Assembly: GCF_901000735.1 (NCBI RefSeq)
Contig: NC_081543.1
Location: 23,641,515 to 23,705,514, forward strand
DNA: 64,000 nt
Source: Corylus avellana
Taxonomy: Eukaryota; Streptophyta; Magnoliopsida; Fagales; Betulaceae
Direction of reading: 5' to 3'
The position numbers and the translations under genes were made by a program. Position 1 is the first letter of the stretch. The number at the start of each line of letters is the position of its first letter. Shown here one piece after another: positions 59,431 to 64,000 of this stretch. The notes under the pieces are model-generated. The model saw only the letters and a program-made list of their open reading frames with translations, searched no databases and was not told the DNA's origin.

Positions 59431-59439
59431 TTTATCTGG

Positions 59440-59690
59440 TGACCCTTTAGGTCCGCTGGGTGAGGAACAACCCTTCAAGTTTGTTGGGTGAGGAATGGCC
59501 CTTCGGGTTCGTCAGTAAGGAACGACCCTTCAGTTCTGTTGGGTGACGAATGACCCTTCAGATCCATCGGTTGAGGAACGACCCTTCAGGTACATCGGGT
59601 AAGGAACGGCCCTTCGGGTCCGTTGGTGAGGAACGACCCTTCAGGTCCGTCAGTGAGGAACGGCCCTTTGGGTTCGTCTCCAAAAATCAC
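59440..59690. repeat. Minisatellite of about 30 bp beside gag
   Basis: About eight units of the type GAGGAACGACCCTTCAGGTC plus CGTTGGT, alternating ACGACCCTTCAGG and ACGGCCCTTCGGG forms. It lies downstream of gag in the element's sense. Confidence 0.8.
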
Positions 59691-59751
59691 TGCCGCCCAC
59701 AATGTGGGAGCCATTTAGTTGATAGGCTAGGTTGTCTAGCTTGGCTTGGAA

Positions 59752-60000
59752 CTATGCTTGGAAGGCATCCATATGAGTATCAGTGGAGCCGTCCTCTGTT
59801 GTTGCAGGTGGCCTCTTAGGCCCGTTGGCTTTTTTGGCTGTGGTCCGTCCTCTGTTGAATCCTCCGGGTGCCGAAGACTGGGGACCCAGCTGGATTTTCC
59901 TTAGTTTCGAGATTGCAGACGTCATGCTGATTGATGCTTTCCAACTGGGAGGGGGAACGACAGTATCGTCGGCTTGGCCTTGAGATCTCGTGGCTACCAT
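59752..60000 (-). pseudogene. Gag N-terminus of the gypsy element
   Basis: 82 residues starting MVATRSQGQADDTVV, about 50 bases after the primer-binding motif. The MVxTRS start is common in plant gypsy gag proteins. It stops after about 80 residues, whereas gag normally has several hundred, so it is truncated. Confidence 0.65.
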
Positions 60001-60049
60001 TTGTGACTTTTGTCCTGTTTGAACTTTGGATCGTTAGATGATCCTCGTT

Positions 60050-60067
60050 CCCACAGATGGCGCCAAC
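60050..60067 (-). other. Primer-binding/leader motif of the gypsy element
   Basis: Minus sense GTTGGCGCCATCTGTGGG lies directly after the 5' LTR. The TTGGCGCC(A/G)TCTGTGGG block at this place is widespread in plant Ty3/gypsy elements and fixes the element's direction. Confidence 0.75.
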
Positions 60068-60719
60068 TATTGAGACAGTTATCAACCCTGGTAGCAACTC
60101 AATTCAAAGCCTGCTAAGAACGAAAAATGATCAGTAATGACAGACCACGAGATGGGGGTGTGGCGGTCGTGCCACCTCCGATGCCTGTGTGAGAGTTTGA
60201 TTATGACAAGAGTAATAAAATAAGGAAATAATGAGCAATAATAAGAGTAAGAGAATGAGTATGTATCTGTATCATAAGATGACTCCTCCTTCTATGAAGG
60301 CTGTGAGTGGGTGAACTCTAGTGGGACTCTCACTTGAATCCCTTGATTCGTGGGAGTGGTTGAAACCCATATTATTATTTGAGATAATATGGGAGATTTA
60401 AGTAGATAGGATATTATGTATTTAGACTCATTTTGAGAGATATTTAGTTGATTGCTCTCTGATTTGGGTTGTAACTCCCAAATTAGGTTGTTTGGAGAGT
60501 GATCATGCTCCTTTGATTATAAGGGTATGTGATTCTGCATGCAACCATTTTGATATGGTGCATAACCGCATGCTTGATTGTGGACCTGATACGATCGAGT
60601 GATTGTGTTAGGATTTCGTGGGCTTTGGGCTTTAATGCCTTGGTGTCTTGGCGAGCCATGGGCCTCTTATTCGAAGTGGGCCTTTTGGTTTGGGCTTTGG
60701 GATATATTTTGTATCAACA
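60068..60719 (-). repeat. 5' LTR of the gypsy element
   Basis: 652 bp, TGTTGATACAAAATATATCC in the minus sense to AACTGTCTCAATA, where the terminal CA has mutated to TA. It lacks about 16 bp present in the other LTR (AATAACTGAGAATAATAAGA region) and shows many single-base differences. Confidence 0.8.
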
Positions 60720-60727
60720 ACCAAGAT

Positions 60728-60769
<42 letters not shown>

Positions 60770-61189
60770 CATTTTGAAAATGTTAAAGACTTTGATGATA
60801 AGGAGGGGGGGACGACTTGGCACCTTTTGATTGGAGGATGAAAACCGCTCCCGCGTCATCTTCACGGTGGTTCTTGGGGAAAGGGTCACCCTTTGGAGGC
60901 TTCGCCATTGATATTGGGCGAGATAGAGAGATAGAGAAGAGAGAGGGGTGCGCAAGATAAGGATGGCAATTGCCTCAAGAGCGCATGTTAGTTATAGGCG
61001 GAGAGGAGATGCCGTGTGGAGTTGGTGGGGGCGTCGTGGTGGTGTCGAGAGTAAGCTACTAAAGTGCGCTGGGAGCTAGGTGCCCTTTACCGTGCGCCTA
61101 CACACATCTTTATATACAAAATGTGAAGCCATCACATTCTCCCATCTCCATATGAGAATTGAGCTGGAGACTCTATGAATATGGTTTTT

Positions 61190-62021
61190 GGCCCTTACCG
61201 TAGTCTTTAGGTCATAAAAAATAATCAAAATAATTTTTTTTAAATAAAAAATTTCGAAAGAACCGAAGAAAAAAAAAAAAAAAATTGGCTGGCCCCGCCC
61301 ATAAAATTTCCTGGCTCGTACCCTGATTACAAGGGTCTTGAAGTCATTATAGATTACTTGCATCAACACTCAATAGAATCCATCAATCTTAAAAGGTCTT
61401 CGGATATTTTCATAAAGGATAAAAAAAGTGAGGCTCGTACTTTCTTCGAGTGCTTTGATTGAAAGAAGGGGAAACCTGGGATGCCGAGTGGGTGGCATGA
61501 AAACGACAGTGTGCGTTAGTGGGTGGCATGCAGGATAGCGTCAATCTTCTTCATCTTCTAGAACAAACATCAGTGGCCATCGGATCAATTTATTGCTTGT
61601 GCAAAATCTTTATAAACCACAGTAAATTTCTAAGGCCCATTGCTAGCTATCTAGTTTTCCCGGAGCTCTTTCAATTTTGTTCAATTGGTGTCAACTGCGT
61701 TAGAGCAAAGTAATATGCCTTCACCATAAAATAGAGCACACAATTTGTATAAGCCGGAAGGCTTTTGAGAAAGATAGTAAAAGAAAATTTGTAAGTGTTG
61801 TTTTTATTAGAGTTGAACACCACTCCCAGCGGACACGTTTCAGCCCTACCCTGATCCCGTATCCGCCTCTCATTGGAGAGTGGTTTTAAAAGTTGCCTAT
61901 CCATCCATTGGAGATGGAAACCATCGTATCCCGCCCTTAGCAGACATGACTTTTTTTTAGGTCTCGTCCATTTAACAAATAATATAAATTCAACCGTTAA
62001 TACCTATGTACATGTGCTTCT

Positions 62022-62056
<35 letters not shown>

Positions 62057-62265
62057 CCAAATGTACACATGTCGGCATTAATACTTAATTAATTCTTATT
62101 CAAGATGAAAACTATACATGCATATATACTCATATTAATTTTAAAAAACATTCTAACATTTATGTTGAGGGTAAAATCAGCCTTTCACTGGTGTGGGAGT
62201 TCAAGCTGCTGAGAATTTGTTTCTTTCACTGGTCTTGTAATGCTTTGACTATGGGATTCGGATAG
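61190..62265. other. Intergenic sequence upstream of the duplicated promoter
   Basis: Homology to the intact gene's upstream region ends near 61185. Beyond it there are no recognisable exons, only A-runs and a (CA/TA)n microsatellite at about 62023-62056. Confidence 0.4.
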
Positions 62266-62440
62266 CTGCCGTAGTTTTGGTACAGTTTTAAACTACAGTG
62301 GGAAGGGAATAAATAATAAATATAATAAATAAATTATAAACAGATATAATAAATAAATTATTAAAAAATAAAAATTATAAAAAAATCAATAATTAAAAAA
62401 CTAAAAATATTAAAAACTTAAAAAATTAAAACAAAATAGG
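62266..62440. repeat. Direct repeat, left copy
   Basis: CAGTTTTAAACTACAGTGGG followed by AAGG and an A/T-rich block with AATCAATAATTAAAAAACTA. The same order recurs at 63505-63650 in the same orientation. Confidence 0.6.
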
Positions 62441-62710
62441 AATGAAAATATAGGGCGGAATGGAATTGAATATTTTCCCAGCTGACTATTCAAGAATTGA
62501 TCCGATACACCTAGAAAAAAGAAAGAAAAAAAAAAAAAAAATTGAGTTTGGTTTTTACATGGAGGTGGTTCGCCCACTTCCAAAGGTGCTCCAAGGAGTA
62601 GGATTTCCGAGATTGCTCCAAAAATTGCTCATCAACTTTTTCTCAAATCCTGACCATTCAATATCATTCAACAATCATAATCCCAACTAAAATAAATAAT
62701 ATTTAAATAA

Positions 62711-62750
<40 letters not shown>

Positions 62751-63348
62751 AAAATATTATAATATTAAATTAAATATATATATATATATATATATATAAT
62801 AAAATATTAAAATATTAAAATTAAATAGAATGGCCATTCTGATTAGTATGTGGTGGGTGAAACCCCTTCTTGCAAGAAATTGGCAAGCAATACAAAAGTA
62901 GTACATGGCTTGGGAATTGGTTAAATTTTGTGTGCAACAGAAAAGTGTAGGGTGTGACCAACCAGCCTCTGTCTTGAAACCCAGTTTTTAAATTTAAATT
63001 TTAATATTTTGTTTTATATATAATTTTTAAAAAATAAATAATATTCTATTATTTATCTTTAATTGAAACGCGTAACAAAATTGTGGCGATTAAATGATAT
63101 TAGATAGCTAGGATTTGAGAAAAAGCTTATGGGCAATTTTTGGAGCATTGCTGGAGATCCTCATCCGTGCTCCAAATGTCACAAATGCCATTTCTGCACA
63201 TCATCTTCTCTCGCCATCAACAACCTTTCTCCTCATCTTCTCCATATCCCCTTTCCTTCTGAACTTTCTACAAACACTTGATCTCCCTCTCTTCCTTACC
63301 CGTTTGTAAGGTCTATTCTCAGATCTGTACCCTGAAATCCACAAGCCC

Positions 63349-63525
63349 ATGGATCTAGCCTCGGAAGAGCTCCAATTCCTGAGGATCCCAGACCTCCTGA
63401 GAGAAGCAACCTCCATCCCAAAGCTGTCACCGAAGACCTTCTACCTTATCACCCTGACCCTCATCTTTTTTTCTTTTACTTTTTGTTTTAATATTTTAAT
63501 ATTTTTAGAAGCGGTGCAGTCTTGA
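63349..63525 (+). pseudogene. N-terminal fragment of a plant membrane-protein gene
   Basis: Starts MDLASEELQFLRIPDLLREA, then TSIPKLSPKTFYLITLTLIF, and ends at TGA after 58 codons. The first 39 or so residues strongly resemble the N-terminus of a plant family of multi-span membrane proteins of unknown role (as I recall, Arabidopsis At1g31130/At4g19950/At5g44860), which are about 300 residues long. Similarity breaks off at about 63466, where A/T-rich repeat sequence begins and the frame runs on by chance. A pyrimidine-rich leader (63200-63300) looks like the original 5' UTR. This is a truncated piece. Confidence 0.55.
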
Positions 63526-63650
63526 ACTACAGCGAGAAGGAAATAATGGGTGGGTGGGTTTTTAAAAAATATAATAAATAAATCATTAAAAAATAAAAAT
63601 TATAAACAGGTCAATAATTAAAAAACAAAAAATATTAAAATATTAAAACA
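63505..63650. repeat. Direct repeat, right copy
   Basis: GCAGTCTTGAACTACAGCGA followed by GAAGG and AAATATAATAAATAAATCAT, matching the unit at 62266-62440. The two copies bracket the gene fragment. Confidence 0.6.
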
Positions 63651-63994
63651 AATGCGGTTGTTTGCACTACTTCATTGAAGCCGAATCCTTGATTATGTAT
63701 GGAGTACAGATTGAAAGGTATAGGGAGGAATATCACGTGTGACGATAAAAAAAAATAATAATAATAAAATAAAAATAATAATGTCATTTCTAGCATAAAC
63801 TCCCATTGCTCTCTGGCTTTGTTAGTTGAAACAAAATCTTTATGCAAATTTTGTAGAAATTGCTCATGTCCGTCTAATATCTGTTGGATCCTAAAGTGTT
63901 TCAACTAAGTAGCCAACAACAGTTGAAATAAAGCTAAACAATACTTGAAAACATCAATAGTGGATCAAATGGACTAGAGAGTTTGAATTAAGAC
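63651..63994. other. Unassigned end of window
   Basis: A minus-strand frame (to 63904) with MKHFRIQQILDGHEQFLQNL has a coding-like look for about 40 residues, but I recognise no family and no splice signals. It is cut by low-complexity sequence. Confidence 0.3.
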
Positions 63995-64000
63995 GGTTAG

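Larger units (their letters stand above)
53308..60719 (-). mobile_element. Defective Ty3/gypsy (Tat-like) LTR retrotransposon
   Basis: LTRs are 53308-53975 and 60068-60719. In the minus sense they begin TGTTGAT and end at CAACA or its variant, with flanking GCCAA and ACCAA (four of five identical; the intact gene has ACCAA at the matching site). The 5' LTR (minus sense) is followed by GTTGGCGCCATCTGTGGGAA, the primer-binding/leader motif of many plant gypsy elements. A gag N-terminus and an integrase with its C-terminal region remain. Protease, reverse transcriptase and RNase H were not found; AT-rich sequence occupies 56.3-59.4 kb. The LTRs differ at many positions, so the insertion is not recent. 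Confidence 0.85.
51097..60908 (-). pseudogene. Partial tandem duplicate of the GABA-transporter-like gene
   Basis: Only exons 1-3 are present: 60824-60908 ([20 protein letters not shown]...), 53068-53298 ([20 protein letters not shown]...) and 51097-51194 ([20 protein letters not shown]...). Exon lengths (85, 231, 98 bp) equal those of the intact gene. It cannot work. In exon 2 the codon after HRHI is TGA (53096-53098) where the intact gene has CGA. The donor after exon 3 is GC instead of GT. Exons 4-7 are absent, since homology stops near 50763. Exon 3 also has a Gly-to-Arg change (TGIRIGA). A 7.4-kb retrotransposon occupies intron 1. The duplicated unit corresponds to about 45180-50150 and lies head to tail with it. 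Intron 2 here lacks most of the LINE (internal deletion matching about 46017-47948). Confidence 0.88.

Noticed and set aside
60632..60955. Minus-strand 107-codon frame
   Set aside because: It is out of frame with the pseudogene's exon 1 and reads into an (AT)n repeat.

Overview
This window is nuclear DNA of a flowering plant, most likely a dicot. It is AT-rich, its genes have GT-AG introns, and it is crowded with plant-type transposons: MULE, Pack-MULE, CACTA, hAT, Ty1/copia and Ty3/gypsy solo LTRs, LINE ends and MITEs. The species cannot be fixed from the sequence. Two runs of exactly 100 N (573-672, 20187-20286) are assembly gaps of unknown size. I saw no rRNA, tRNA or CRISPR array and nothing prokaryotic.

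Layout. 1-13.1 kb is a mosaic. It holds two copies of a Pack-MULE carrying a broken metallophosphoesterase gene piece (the first cut by the window edge), a GATC-rich tandem array, a 5'-truncated MAM33/p32-like gene, exons of a second gene I do not recognise, clusters of short palindromes, a copia solo LTR, and a 904-bp MULE-type element with a perfect 9-bp target duplication. 13.5-29.2 kb is a large, nearly identical direct duplication. Each copy contains a LINE scrap, tandem repeats, a non-autonomous CACTA element and the end of a gypsy-like LTR; the second copy also carries a 1.33-kb solo LTR absent from the first. 31.8-33.9 kb is a decayed hAT transposase. 36.8-37.3 kb is a small intact gene of unknown function. 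40.9-42.5 kb is a MULE-type MITE split by a nested hAT element, which itself contains a perfect 61-bp inverted repeat.

The best gene is an intact seven-exon GABA-transporter-like (AAAP family) gene on the minus strand, 43357-49873, which splices to 452 residues. Its 3.8-kb second intron holds a LINE 3' end, a hAT element nested in that LINE, and a hairpin MITE. Directly upstream lies a partial tandem duplicate of the same gene (exons 3, 2 and 1 only, 51097-60908). It has a nonsense codon and an altered splice donor, and a 7.4-kb defective gypsy (Tat-like) retrotransposon sits in its first intron. The last 2 kb holds a truncated N-terminal piece of another plant gene between two direct repeats.

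Overall this is an accessory, transposon-dominated region with two convincing intact genes and several captured or duplicated gene pieces. I found no multi-gene pathway and no clearly new biological system. The most interesting material is structural: gene capture, nested insertions, and a duplication that may be real or an assembly artefact.
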